From contig CM056583.1 in assembly GCA_029721435.1 (NCBI GenBank), positions 71,542,120 through 71,606,119 of the forward strand: DNA of 64,000 bases. The letters run 5' to 3'. The translations under genes and the position numbers were made by a program. Of the stretch, positions 49,821 to 62,732 are shown piece by piece. This DNA comes from Gymnothorax reevesii. Taxonomy: Eukaryota; Chordata; Actinopteri; Anguilliformes; Muraenidae. The number at the start of each line of letters is the position of its first letter. The first letter of the stretch is position 1. The notes under the pieces are model-generated. The model searched no databases and had not been told where the DNA came from. It worked only from the letters and a program-made list of their open reading frames with translations.

Positions 49821-51357
49821 TAAAGCTGCAAGCAGCGTTGGGGCGGGTCCTCGCCCACCCGCGCATGTCGAAACGGGGGCGAGACGCCCACCCGTGCATG
49901 TCGAAAGGGGGGCGAGACGCGTTCGAGCGATGTCGAGCATGGTCATTCGTTGGACAGTACGAGATAGTGGGAAATCTTTCATGTTGAGTTGAGTGCAAAC
50001 CCCTTTACTGCAAGAGATTTTTGTCTTGAATATTGGAGCTATGAGCCATGGAACCTGGGCAAAGTATCTGAAGCACATTTAATCACTGGTGTGTATTGTG
50101 AAATCTTCCCCCATGCATGAACTTAGTGAAGGGAGATGAGCCGTGTCATCCTATTGCCACCCGGTGGACAGAATGTGTAGCTGCACATAGAAAAACATGG
50201 AAAATAAATAATAATCAAGAAATTAATAAATGCTTCTTCTACGTAAATTCTAGAGAGCTGATATTTTGGGAGCATGTTCCCTGAACACAGACAAAAGTTT
50301 GATACCCTGCAACTTATGGTGAATTCAGAAGTGCGTCACTCTATATTTTTCAAAATATGAATATTCATAACATATTAATATCTCCAGAAATATTCATAGA
50401 AATTGTTCCATGCTTGGCAGTTTGTCTGTACACATGGAGCTTATGAAGTCTACCAAAGGACATTTTGATACAATTAACGGTTTGTTCACAGTAAGAAATT
50501 ATGTGATACTGTACAGCATATTATGAACATAACATTTTTTATTTCAAGAAGTCTTCATTGGATTTTCACGAAATCAAGTGAGAATATCTGTCATGGTACA
50601 GCAATGATGTGTGATTTTTTTCTAAATTTTTAAACATTGCGTCAGGCCGTGGTGTAAGCAAAAGTGCCATTTTGGAGGATATAGGTGGCGCTAGAGAGCC
50701 ATTTTGTGCCTTTGGTGAAGAATTTTGGGATAAGAGATATGTTTGTTGCCTGTAAGAATTTACTGCAAAATTTTGTTCGTTTTTGACCATGTTTAAGCGG
50801 TTAAATTAATGTTGGAAATTGCGTATGCATCGGGAAAAGGCAGTCAAAGTGGCTGCGGACCCCATCTTTGACGCCTCATAAAATCCAAACCGTAGGACTT
50901 TTGAAAAAGTTGTACAGTAGTTTTCATCGGAAGAGTGTGCTGTGTCATCTATTAGCATTTGGGGTCGATACGATGAACGCCCTAGGAGGAGTTCGCGTTT
51001 GTTCGAGGGCAAATTTTGGCCAAATTTAGGGTGAAATGCAAGTTTTGATATGCAAATTGCGGACTTCCTGTTTGATTTAGGTAATAGGTGTCGATTGTTT
51101 ATTTTTAGTCCTTGATGAGCTGAACAATATAGTGTTGGTTGCATCTCTCTATGACTTTCCTACCGGGCGTGGTGGCCCTCTAAAGGCCAGTAAAAAGTGC
51201 CTTGGTGGCGCTAGAGAGCCATTTTGTGACCTATGGGGAGAGTTTTTTCATTTTATCAAATTTTTCGCCAGACCTGACGAGCGTGCCGATTTTGGTGAGT
51301 TTTTGAGCATGTTTAGGGGGTCAAATTTGAGCGCAAAGAGGCGTAAGAAAAAACAAA

Positions 51358-51390
<33 letters not shown>

Positions 51391-51461
51391 GAAACATAGC
51401 AGGAACAATAGGGTCCTCTCTGAGGCCTTGCAGGCCTCGAGGCTCGGACCCTAATAATAAT
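49821..51461 (+). repeat. Array unit 24 (1,641 bp, one hairpin)
   Basis: Head variant of units 2 and 16. A TAA run of about ten triplets (51360-51390) precedes cassette B (51410-51452). Confidence 0.95.
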
Positions 51462-53004
51462 TAAAGCTGCAAGCAGCGTTGGGGCGGGTCCTCGCCCACC
51501 GGTGCATGTCGAAACGGGGGCGAGACGCCCACCCGCGCATGTCGAAAGGGGGGCGAGACGCGTTCGAGCGCTGTCGAGCATTGTCATTCGTTGGACAGTA
51601 CGAGATAGTGGGAAAAGTTTTATGTTGAGTTGAGTGCAAACCCCTTTACTGCAAGAGATTTTTCATTTGAATAATGGAGCTATGAGCCATGGGACCTGGT
51701 CAAAGTATCTGAAGCAGATTTTATCACTGCTGTGTATTGTGGAATCTTCCCCCATGCATGAACTTAGTGAAGGGAGATGATCCGTGGGCTCCAACTGCCA
51801 CCCGGTGGACAATTGTGTAGTAGCACAGAGAAATACATGGAAATCAATAAAAATCAAGAAATTAATAAATGCTTCTTCTACGTAAATCTTAGAAAGCTGA
51901 GATTTTGAGAACATGTTCCCTGAACACAGACAAAAGTTTCATACGCTGCAACTTATGGTGAATTCAGAAGTGCGTCACTCTATATTTTTCAAAATATGAA
52001 TATTCATAACATATTAATATCTCAGCAAATATTCATGGAAATGGTACCATGCTTGACACATTGTTTCTCCTAATTGAGATGATGAAGTATACCAAAGATC
52101 ATTTTGATCCAATCAACGGTTTGTCCACAACAAGAAAAAATGTATTACTGTACAGTGTATTATGTATATAATATTTTTTTATCTCAAGAAGACTTGCATG
52201 GATTTTCACGGAATCAAGTGACAATATCTGTCATGGTACAGCAATGATGTGTGATTTTTTTCAGAATTTTCATACATTGCGACAGGCCGTGGTGTAAGCA
52301 GAAGTGCTATTTTTGAGGATTTAGGTGGCGCTAGAGAGCCATTTTGTGCCTTTGGTGGAGAAATTTGAGATAAGAGATATGTTTGTAGCGTCTAAAAATT
52401 TTCTTCAAAATTTTGTTTGTTTTTGAGCATGTTTAAGCGGTTAAAATAATGTTGGAAAGTGCGTATGCATCGAAAAAAGGCAATCATCGTGGCTGCGGAC
52501 CCCATCTTTGACGCCTCATAAATTGGGAACCGGTCCAGTAATGATAAAGTTGTACAGTAGTTTTCATCGGAAGAGTGTGCTGTGACATCTATTAGCATTT
52601 GGGGTCGATACGATGAACGCCCTAGGAGGAGTTCGCGTTTGTTCGAGGGCAAATTTTGGCCAAATTTAGGGTGAAATGCAAATTTTGATATGCAAATTGC
52701 GGACTTCCTGTTTGATTTAGGTAATAGGTGTCGATTGTTCATTTTTAGGCCTTGATGAGATGAACAATATAGTGCTGGTTGCATGTCTCTATGACTTTCC
52801 TACCGGGCGTGGTGGCCCTCTAAAGGCCAGTAAAAAGTGCCTTGGTGGCGCTAGAGAGCCATTTTGTGACCTATGGGGAGAGTTATTTCATTTTATCGAA
52901 TTTTTCGCCAGACCTGACGAGCGTGCCGATTTTGGTGAGTTTTTGAGCATGTTTAGGGGGTCAAATTTGAGCGCAAAGAGGCGTAAGAAGAAACAAAGAA
53001 TAAT
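51462..53004 (+). repeat. Array unit 25 (1,543 bp, no hairpin)
   Basis: Near-copy of unit 17, but followed by a near-copy of unit 6 rather than by unit 18. Confidence 0.95.
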
Positions 53005-54545
53005 TAAAGCTGCAAGCAGCGTTGGGACGGGTCCTCGCCCACCCGCGCATGTCGAAACGGGGGCGAGACGCCCACCCGCGCATGCCGAAAGGGGGGCGAG
53101 ACGCGTTCGAGCGATGTCGAGCATTGTGATTCTTTGGACAGTACGAGATAGAGGGAAATGTTTTATGTTGAGTTGAGTGCAAACCCCTTCACTGCAAGAG
53201 ATTTTTGTTTTGATTAATGGAGCTATGAGCCATGGAACCTGGTCAAAGTATCTGAAGCACATTTAATCACTGGTGTGTATTGTGAAATCTTCCCCCATGC
53301 AAGAACTTAGTGAAGGGAGATGATCCGTGGGCTCCAACTGCCACCCGGTGGACAATTGTGTAGTGGCACACAGAAATACATGGAAATCAATAAAAATCAA
53401 GAAATTAATAAATGCTTCTTCTACGTAAATCCTAGAAAGCTGAGATTTTGGGAGCATGTTCCCTGAACACAGACAAAAGTTTCATACGCTGCAACTTATG
53501 GTGAATTCAGAAGTGCGTCACTCTATATTTTTCAAAATATGAATATTCATAACATATTAATATCTCCAGAAATATTCATAGAAATTGTTCCATGCTTGGC
53601 AGTTTGTCTGTACACATGGAGCTTATGAAGTCTACCAAAGGACATTTTGATACAATAATTGGTTTGTTCACAGTAAGAAATTATGTGATACTGTACAGCA
53701 TATTATGAACATAACATTTTTTATTTCAAAAAGTGTTCATTGGATTTTCACGAAATCAAGTGAGAATATCTGTCATGGTACAGCAATGATGTGTGATTTT
53801 TTTCAGAATTTTCAAACATTGCGACTGGCCGTGGTGTAAGCCAAAGTGCCATTTTGGAGGATTTAGGTGGCGCTAGAGAGCCATTTTGTGCCTTTGGTGG
53901 AGAATTTTGAGATAAGAAATATGTTTGTAGCCTCTAAAAATTAACTGCAAAATTTTGTTTGTTTTTGAGCATGTTTAAGGGGTAAAAATAATGTTGGAAA
54001 CTGCGTATGCATCGAGAAAAGGCAGTGAAAGTGGCTGCGGACCCCATCTTTGACGCCTCATAAAATCCGAACCGTAGGACTTTTGACGAAGTTGTACAGT
54101 AGTTTTCATCGGAAGAGTGTGCTTTGTCATCTATTAGCTTTTGGGGTTGATACAATGAACGCCCCGAGAGGAGTTCGCGTTTGTTCGAGGGCTAATTTTG
54201 GCCAAATTTAGGGGAAATTGCAAATTTTGAGATGCAAATTGCGGACTTCCTGTTCAATTTAGGTCAAAAGTGTGTCCTAGTCATTTGTAGGTCTTGATGA
54301 GATGAACGATTCAGCGTTGGTTCCATCTCTCTATGACTTTCCTACCGGTCGTGATGGCTGTCTAAGTGCCTGTAAAAAGTGCCTTGGTGGCGCTAGAGAG
54401 CCATTTTGTGACCGATGGGGTTAGTTTTTTCATTTTATCAAATTTTTCGCCAGACTTGAGGAGTGTACCAATTTTGGTGAGTTTTTGAGCATGTTTAGGG
54501 GGTCAAATTCAAGCTCAAAGAGGCGTAAGAAAAAAGAATAATAAT
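53005..54545 (+). repeat. Array unit 26 (1,541 bp, no hairpin)
   Basis: Near-copy of unit 6 lacking its cassette A. The shortest complete unit. Confidence 0.95.
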
Positions 54546-56080
54546 TAAAGCTGCAAGCAGCGTTGGGACGGGTCCTCGCCCACCCGCGCATGTCGAAACG
54601 GGGGCGAGACGCCCACCCGTGCATGTCGAAAGGGGGGCGGGACGCGTTGGAGCGATGTCGAGCATTGTGTTTCGTTGGACAGTACGAGATAGTGGGAAAT
54701 CTTTTATGTTGAGTTGAATGCAAACCCCTTCACTGCAAGAGATTTTTGTTTTGAATAATGGAGCTATGAGCCATGGAACCTGGTCAAAGTATCTGAAGCA
54801 CATGTAATCACTGGTGTGTATTGTGAAATCTTCCCCCATGCATGAACTTAGTGGAGGGAGATGATCCGTGGGCTCCAACTGCCACCCGGTGGACAATTGT
54901 GTAGTAGCACACAGAAATACATGGAAATCAATGAAAATCAAGAAATTAAAAAATGCTTCTTCTACGTAAATCCTAGAAAGCTGAGATTTTGGGAGCATGT
55001 TCCCTGAACACAGACAAAAGTTTCATACGCTGCAACTTATGGTGAATTCAGAAGTGCGTCACTCTATATTTTTCAAAATATGAATATTCATAACATATTA
55101 ATATCTCCAGAAATATTCATAGAAATTGTTCCATGCTTGGCAGTTTGTCTGTACACATGGAGCTTATGAAGTGTACCAAAGGACATTTTGATACAATAAA
55201 CGGTTTGTTCACAGTAAGAAATTATGTGATACTGTACAGCATATGATGAACATAACATTTTTTATTTCAAGAAGTCTTCATTGGATTTTCACGAAATCAA
55301 GTGAGAATATCTGTCATGGTACAGCAATGATGTGTGATTTTTTTCAGAATTTTTAAACATTGCGTCAGGGCGTGGTGTAAGCAAAAGTGCCATTTTGGAG
55401 GATTTAGGTGGCGCTAGAGAGCCATTTTGTGCCTTTGGTGAAGAATTTTGGGATAAGAGATATGTTTGTTGCCTGTAAGAATTTACTGCAAAATTTTGTT
55501 CGTTTTTGACCATGTTTAAGCGGTGAAATTAATGTTGGAAATTGCGTATGCATCGGGAAAAGGCAGTCAAAGTGGCTGCGGACCCCATCTTTGACGCCTC
55601 ATAAAATCCAAACGGTAGGACTTTTGAAAAAGTTGTACAGTAGTTTTCATCGGAAGAGTGTGCTGTGTCATCTATTAGCATTTGGGGTCGATACGATGAA
55701 CGCCCTAGGAGGAGTTCGCGTTTGTTCGAGGGCAAATTTTGGCCAAATTTAGGGGAAAAAGCAAATTTTGATATGCAAATAGCGGACTTCCTGTTTGATT
55801 TAGGTAATAGGTGTCGATTGTTCATTTTTAGGCCTTGATGAGAAGAACAATATAGTGTTGGTTGCATGTCTCTATGACTTTCCTACCGGGCGTGGTGGCC
55901 CTCTAAAGGCCAGTAAAAAGTGCCTTGGTGGCGCTAGAGAGCCATTTTGTGACCTATGGGGAGAGTTTTTTCATTTTATCGAATTTTTCGCCAGACCTGA
56001 CGAGCGTGCCGATTTTGGTGAGTTTTTGAGCATGTTTAGGGGGTCAAATTTGAGCGCAAAGAGGCGTAAGAAGAAACAAA

Positions 56081-56116
<36 letters not shown>

Positions 56117-56248
56117 GAAACATAGCAGGAACAATAGGGTCCTCTCTGAGGCCTTTCAGGCCTCGAGGCTCGGACCCTAATAAGAAACACGAGAAAAACA
56201 ATAGGGTCCTCTCCAAGGCCCTGCAGGCCTGGAGGCTCGGACCCTAAT
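54546..56248 (+). repeat. Array unit 27 (1,703 bp, two hairpins)
   Basis: A TAA run of about eleven triplets (56083-56115) precedes cassettes B' (56136-56178) and A (56203-56245). Confidence 0.95.
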
Positions 56249-57807
56249 TAAAGCTGCAAGCAGCGTTGGGACGGGTCCTCGCCCACCCGCGCATGTCGAA
56301 ACGGGGGCGAGACGCCCACCCGCGCATGTCGAAAGGGGGGCGAGACGCGTTGGAGCGATGTCGAGCATTGTGATTCGTTGAACAGTACGAGATAGTGGGA
56401 AATCTTTTATTTTGAGTTGAGTGCAAACCCCTTAACTGCAAGAGATTTTTGTTTTGAATAATGGACCTATGAGCCATGGAACCTGGTCAAAGTATCTGAA
56501 GCACATTTAATCACTGGTGTGTATTGTGAAATCTTCCCCCATGCATGAACTTATTGAAGGGAGATGATCCGTGGGCTCCAACTGCCACCCGGTGGACAAT
56601 TGTGTAGTAGCACACAGAAATACATGGAAATCAATAAAAATCAAGAAATTAATAAATGCTTCTTCTACGTAAATCCTAGAAAGCTGAGATTTTGGGAGCA
56701 TGTTCCCTGAACACAGACAAAAGTTTCATACGCTGCAACTTATGGTGAATTCAGAAGTGCGTCACTCTATATTTTTCAAAATATGAATATTCATAACATA
56801 TTAATATCTCCAGAAATATTCATAGAAATTGTTCCATGCTTGGCAGTTTGTCTGTACACATGGAGCTTATGAAGTCTACCAAAGGACATTTTGATAGAAT
56901 AAACGGTTTGTTCACAGTAAGGAATTATGTGATACTGTACAGCATATTATGAACAAAACATTTTTTATTTCAAGAAGTCTTCATTGGATTTTCACGAAAT
57001 TAAGTGACAATATGTGTCATGGTACAGCAATGATGTGTGATTTTTTTCAGAATTTTTGAACATTGTTACAGGCCGTGGGGTAAGCAAAAGTGCCATTTTG
57101 GAGGATGTAGGTGGCGCTAGAGAGCCATTTTGTGCCTTTGGTGAAGAATTTGGGGATACGAGATATGTTTGTTGCCTGTAAGAATTTACTGCAAAATTTT
57201 GTTCGTTTTTGACCATGTTTAAGCGGTTAAATTAATGTTGGAAATTGCGTATGCATCGGAAAAAGGCAGTCAAAGTGGCTGCGGACCCCATCTTTGACGC
57301 CTCATAAAATCCAAACCGTAGGACTTTTGAAAAAGTTGTACAGTAGTTTTTATCGGAAGAATGTGCTTTGTCATCTATTAGCATTTGGGGTCGATACGAT
57401 GAACGCCCTAGGAGGAGTTCGCGTTTGTTCGAGGGCAAATTTTGGGCAAATTTAGGGTGAAATGCAAATTTTGATATGCAAATTGCGGACTTCCTGTTTG
57501 ATTTAGGTAATAGGTGTCGATTGTTCATTTTTAGGCCTTGATGAGATGAACAATATAGTGTTGGTTGCATCTCTCTATGACCTTTCTACCGGGCGTGGTG
57601 GCCCTCTAAAGGCCAGTAAAAAGTGCCTTGGTGGCGCTAGAGAGCCATTTTGTGACCTATGGGGAGAGTTTTTTCATTTTATCAAATTTTTCGCCAGACC
57701 TGACGAGCGTGCCGATTTTGGTGAGTTTTTGAGCATGTTTAGGGGGTCAAATTCAAGCTCAAAGAGGCGTAAGAAAAAACAAAGAAACAAAGAATAATAA
57801 TAAGAAT
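56249..57807 (+). repeat. Array unit 28 (1,559 bp, no hairpin)
   Basis: Near-copy of unit 20 without hairpins. The tail reads AATAATAATAAGAATTAAAG, as if a hairpin-bearing tail had been trimmed. Confidence 0.95.
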
Positions 57808-59468
57808 TAAAGCTGCAAGCAGCGTTGGGACGGGTCCTCGCCCACCCGCGCCCGTCGAGACGGGGGCAAGTCGCCTACAAGTGCCGTCGAGCATTGTCAT
57901 TCGTCGGACAGTACGAGACTGAGGGAAATGTGTTATGTTGAGTTGAATGAAAACCCCTTTACTGAAGGAGATTTTTCTTTTGTAAAATGGAGCTATGAGC
58001 CATGGGACCTGCTCAACGTATCTGAAGCAGATTTAATCACTGCTGTGTATTGTGGAATCTTCCCCCATGCATGAACTTAGTGAGGGGAGATGAGCCGTGT
58101 CATCCTATTGCCACCCGGTGGACAGAATGTGTAGCAGCATAAGTAAAAACACAGCAAATCAATAATAATCCAGAAAGTAATAAATACTTCTTCTACGTAA
58201 GTCCTAGAAAGCTGATATTTTGGGAGCATGTTCCCTGAACACAGACAAAAGTTTCATACGCTGCAACCTATGGTGAATTCAGAAGTTCGTCACTCTATAT
58301 TTTTGGAAATATGAATATTCATAACATGTTAATATCTCAACAAGTATTAATTCAAATCGTTCCATGCTTGGCAATCTGATTCCTCATATAGAGTTTATGT
58401 AGCATACCAAAGATCATTTTGATCCAATCAACGGTTTGTCCACAGCAAGAGAAAATGTATTACTGTACAGTGTATTATGTACATAAAAATTTTTATCTCA
58501 TAAAGTCTTTCATGAATTTTCACAAAATCAAGGCCCAATGCAGAACATAATACAGCAATAATGAGTGATTTTTTTCAGAATTTTCAGACATTGCGACAGT
58601 CCGTGGTGAAAGCAAAAGACCCATTTTGGTGTATTTAGGTGGCGCTAGAGAGCCATTTTGTGTCTTGGGTTGAAAATTTTGAAAGACAAAATATCTTTGA
58701 AGCCTCAATGAATTATGTGCAAAATTTGGTGTGTTTTTGACCATGTTTAAGGGGTCAAATTAAGGTTGGGAATTGTGTACGCATCGGAAAAAGGCAGTCA
58801 AAGTGGCTGCGGACCCCACCTTTGACGCCTCATAAAATCGAATCCGTAGGACTTTTGAAAAAGTTGTACAGTAGTTTTCATTGGAAGAGTTTGCTTTGTC
58901 ATCTATTAGCATTTGGGGTTGATACAATGAACGCCCTAGGAGGAGTTCGCGTTTGTTCGAGGGCAAATTTTGGCCAAATTTGGGGCAAAATGGGAATGTT
59001 GATATGGAAATTGCGGACTCCCTGTTCGATTTAGGTCAGGGGGTGAATGCCCCCCATTTTTAGGTCTTGATGAGATGAACAATATAGTCTTGGTTCCATC
59101 TCTCTACGACTTTCCTACCGGTCGTGGTGGCCCTATAAGTGCCGAAAAAATGTGTCTTGGTGGCGCTAGAGAGCCATTTTGTGACCAATGGGGATAATGT
59201 TTTCATTTTATCAAATTTTTCGCCAGACTTGAGGTGCGTGCCAATTTTGGTGAGTTTTTGAGCATGTTTAGGGGGTCAAATTTAAGCTCAAAGAGGCGTC
59301 GGAAAAAAGAATAATAATAAAGAAAAAACACGAGAAAAACAATAGGGTCCTCTCCAAGGCCCTGCAGGCCTGGAGGCTCGGACCCTAATAATAAGAAACA
59401 TAGCAGGAACAATAGGGTCCTCTCTGAGGCCTTTCAGGCCTCGAGGCTCGGACCCTAATAATAATAAT
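57808..59468 (+). repeat. Array unit 29 (1,661 bp, two hairpins)
   Basis: Near-copy of unit 7. Cassettes A (59344-59386) and B' (59414-59456). Confidence 0.95.
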
Positions 59469-61176
59469 TAAAGCTGCAAGCAGCGTTGGGACGGGTCCTC
59501 GCCCACCCGCGCACGTCGAAACGGGGGCGAGACGCCCATGCGCGCATGTCGAAACGGGGGCGAGACGCGTGCGAGCGATGTCGAGCATTGTGATTCGTTG
59601 GACAGTACGAGATAGTGGGAAATCTTTTATGTTGAGTTGAGTGCAAACCCCTTCACTGCAAGAGATTTTTGTTTTGAATAATGGAGCTATGAGCCATGGA
59701 ACCTGGTCAAAGTATCTGAAGCACATTTAATCACTGGTGTGTATTGTGAAATCTTCCCCCATGCATGAACTTAGTGAAGGGAGAGGATCCGTGGGCTCCA
59801 ACTGCCACCTGGTGGACAATTGTGTAGTAGCACACAGAAATACATGGAAATCAATAAAAATCAAGAAATTAATAAATGCTTCTTCTACGTAAATCCTAGA
59901 AAGCTGAGATTTTGGGAGCATGTTCCCTGAACACAGACAAAAGTTTCATACGCTGCAACTTATGGTGAATTCAGAAGTGCGTCACTCTATATTTTTCAAA
60001 ATATGAATATTCATAACATATTAATATCTCCGAAAATATTCATAGAAATTGTTCCATGCTTGGCAGTTTGTCTGTACACATGGAGCTTATGAAGTCTACC
60101 AAAGAACATTTTGATACAATAAACGGTTTGTTCACAGTAAGAAATTATGTGATACTGTACAGCATATGATGAACATAACATTTTTTATTTCAAGAAGTCT
60201 TCATTGGATTTTCACGAAATCAAGTCAGAATATCTGTCATGGTACAGCAATGAAGTGTGATTTTTTTCAGAATTTTTAAACATTGCGTCAGGGCGTGGTG
60301 TAAGCAAAAGTGCCATTTTGGAGGATTTAGGTGGCGCTAGAGAGCCATTTAGTGCCTTTGGTGAAGAATTTTGGGATAAGAGATATGTTTGTTGCCTGTA
60401 AGAATTTACTGCAAAATTTTGTTCGTTTTTGACCATGCTTAAGGGGTTGAATTAATGTTGGAAATTGCGTATGCATCAGGAAAAGGCAGTCGAAGTGGCT
60501 GCGGACCCCATCTTTGACGCCTCATAAAATCCAAACCGTAGGACTTTTGAAAAAGTTGTACAGTAGTTTTCATCGGAAGAGTGTGCTGTGTCATCTATTA
60601 GCATTTGGGGTCGATACGATGAACGCCCTAGGAGGAGTTCGCGTTTGTTCAAGGGCAAATTTTGGCTAAATTTAGGGTGAAATGCAAATTTAGATATGCA
60701 AATTGCGGACTTCCTGTTTGATTTAGGTAATAGGTGTCGATTGTTCATTTTTAGGCCTTGATGAGATGAACAATATAGTGTTGGTTGCATCTCTCTATGA
60801 CTTTCCTACCAGGCGTGGTGGCCCTCTAAAGGCCAGTAAAAAGTGCCTTGGTGGCGCTAGAGAGCCATTTTGTGACCTATGAGGAGAATTTTTTCATTTT
60901 ATCAAATTTTTCGCCAGACCGGACGAGCGTGCCGATTTTGGTGAGTTTTTGAGCATGTTTAGGGGGTCAAATTCAAGCTCAAAGAGGCGTTAGAAAAAAC
61001 AAAGAAACAAAGAATAATAATAAGAATAATAATAATAATAAGAAACATAGCAGGAACAATAGGGTCCTCTCTGAGGCCTTGCAGGCCTCGAGGCTCGGAC
61101 CCTAATAATAAGAAACACGACAAAAACAATAGGGTCCTCTCCAAGGCCCTGCAGGCCTGGAGGCTCGGACCCTAAT
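59469..61176 (+). repeat. Array unit 30 (1,708 bp, two hairpins)
   Basis: Head variant CCATGCGCGCATG. Cassettes B (61061-61103) and A (61131-61173), same order as unit 20 but with loop TTGCA instead of TTTCA in the first. Confidence 0.95.
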
Positions 61177-62732
61177 TAAAGCTGCAAGCAGCGTTGGGGC
61201 GGGTCCTCGCCCACCGGTGCATGTCGAAACGGGGGCGAGACGCCCACCCGCGCATGTCGAAAGGGGGGCGAGACGCGTTGGAGCGATGTCGAGCATTGTG
61301 ATTCGTTGAACAGTACGAGATAGTGGGAAATCTTTTATTTTGAGTTGAGTGCAAACCCCTTCACTGCAAGAGATTTTTGTTTTGAATAACGGAGCTATGA
61401 GCCATGGAACCTGGTCAAAGTATCTGGAGCACATTTAATCACTGGTGTGTATTGTGAAATCTGCCCCCATGCATGAACTTAGTGAAGGGAGATGATCCGT
61501 GGGCTCCAACTGCCACCCGGTGGACAATTGTGTAGTAGCACACAGAAATACATGGAAATCAATGAAAATCAAGAAATTAATAAATGCTTCTTCTACGTAA
61601 ATCCTAGAAAGCTGAGATTTTGGGAGCATGTTCCCTGAACACAGACAAAAGTTTCATACGCTGCAACTTATGGTGAATTCAGAAGTGCGTCACTCTATAT
61701 TTTTCAAAATATGAATATTCATAACATATTAATATCTCCAGAAATATTCATAGAAATTGTTCCATGCTTGGCAGTTTGTCTGTACCCATGGAGCTTATGA
61801 AATCTACCAAAGGACATTTTGATACAATAAACGGTTTGTTCACAGTAAGAAATTATGTGATACTGTACAGCATATGATGAACATAACATTTTTTATTTCA
61901 AAAAGTCTTCATTCGATTTTCACGAAATCATGTGAGAATATCTGTCATGGTACAGCAATGATGTGTGATTTTTTTCAGAATTTTTAAACATTGCGTCCGG
62001 GCGTGGTGTAAGCAAAAGTGCCATTTTGGAGGATTTAGGTGGCGCTAGAGAGCCATTTTGTGCCTTTGGTGAAGAATTTTGGGATAAGACATATGTTTGT
62101 TGCCTGTAAGAATTTACTGCAAAATTTTGTTCGTTTTTGACCATGTTTAAGCGGTTAAATTAATGTTGGAAATTGCGTATGCATCGGGAAAAGGCAGTCA
62201 AAGTGGCTGCGGACCCCATCTTTGACGCCTCATAAAATCCAAACCGTAGGACTTTTGAAAAAGTTGTACAGTAGTTTTCATCGGAAGAGTGTGCTGTGTC
62301 ATCTATTAGCATTTGGGGTCGATACGATGAACGCCCTAGGAGGAGTTCGCGTTTGTTCGAGGGCAAATTTTGGCCAAATTTAGGGGAAAATGCAAATTTT
62401 GATATGCAAATAGCGGACTTCCTGTTTGATTTAGGTAATAGGTGTCGATTGTTCATTTTTAGGCCTTGATGAGAAGAACAATATAGTGTTGGTTGCATCT
62501 CTCTAGGACTTTCCTACCGGGCGTGGTGGCCCTCTAAAGGCCAGTAAAAAGTGCCTTGGTGGCGCTAGAGAGCCATTTTGTGACCTATGGGGAGAGTTTT
62601 TTCATTTTATCAAATTTTTCGCCAGACCTGACGAGCGTGCCGATTTTGGTGAGTTTTTGAGCATGTTTAGGGGGTCAAATTCAAGCTCAAAGAGGCGTAA
62701 GAAAAAACAAAGAAACAAAGAATAATAATAAT
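61177..62732 (+). repeat. Array unit 31 (1,556 bp, no hairpin)
   Basis: Near-copy of unit 21. Confidence 0.95.
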
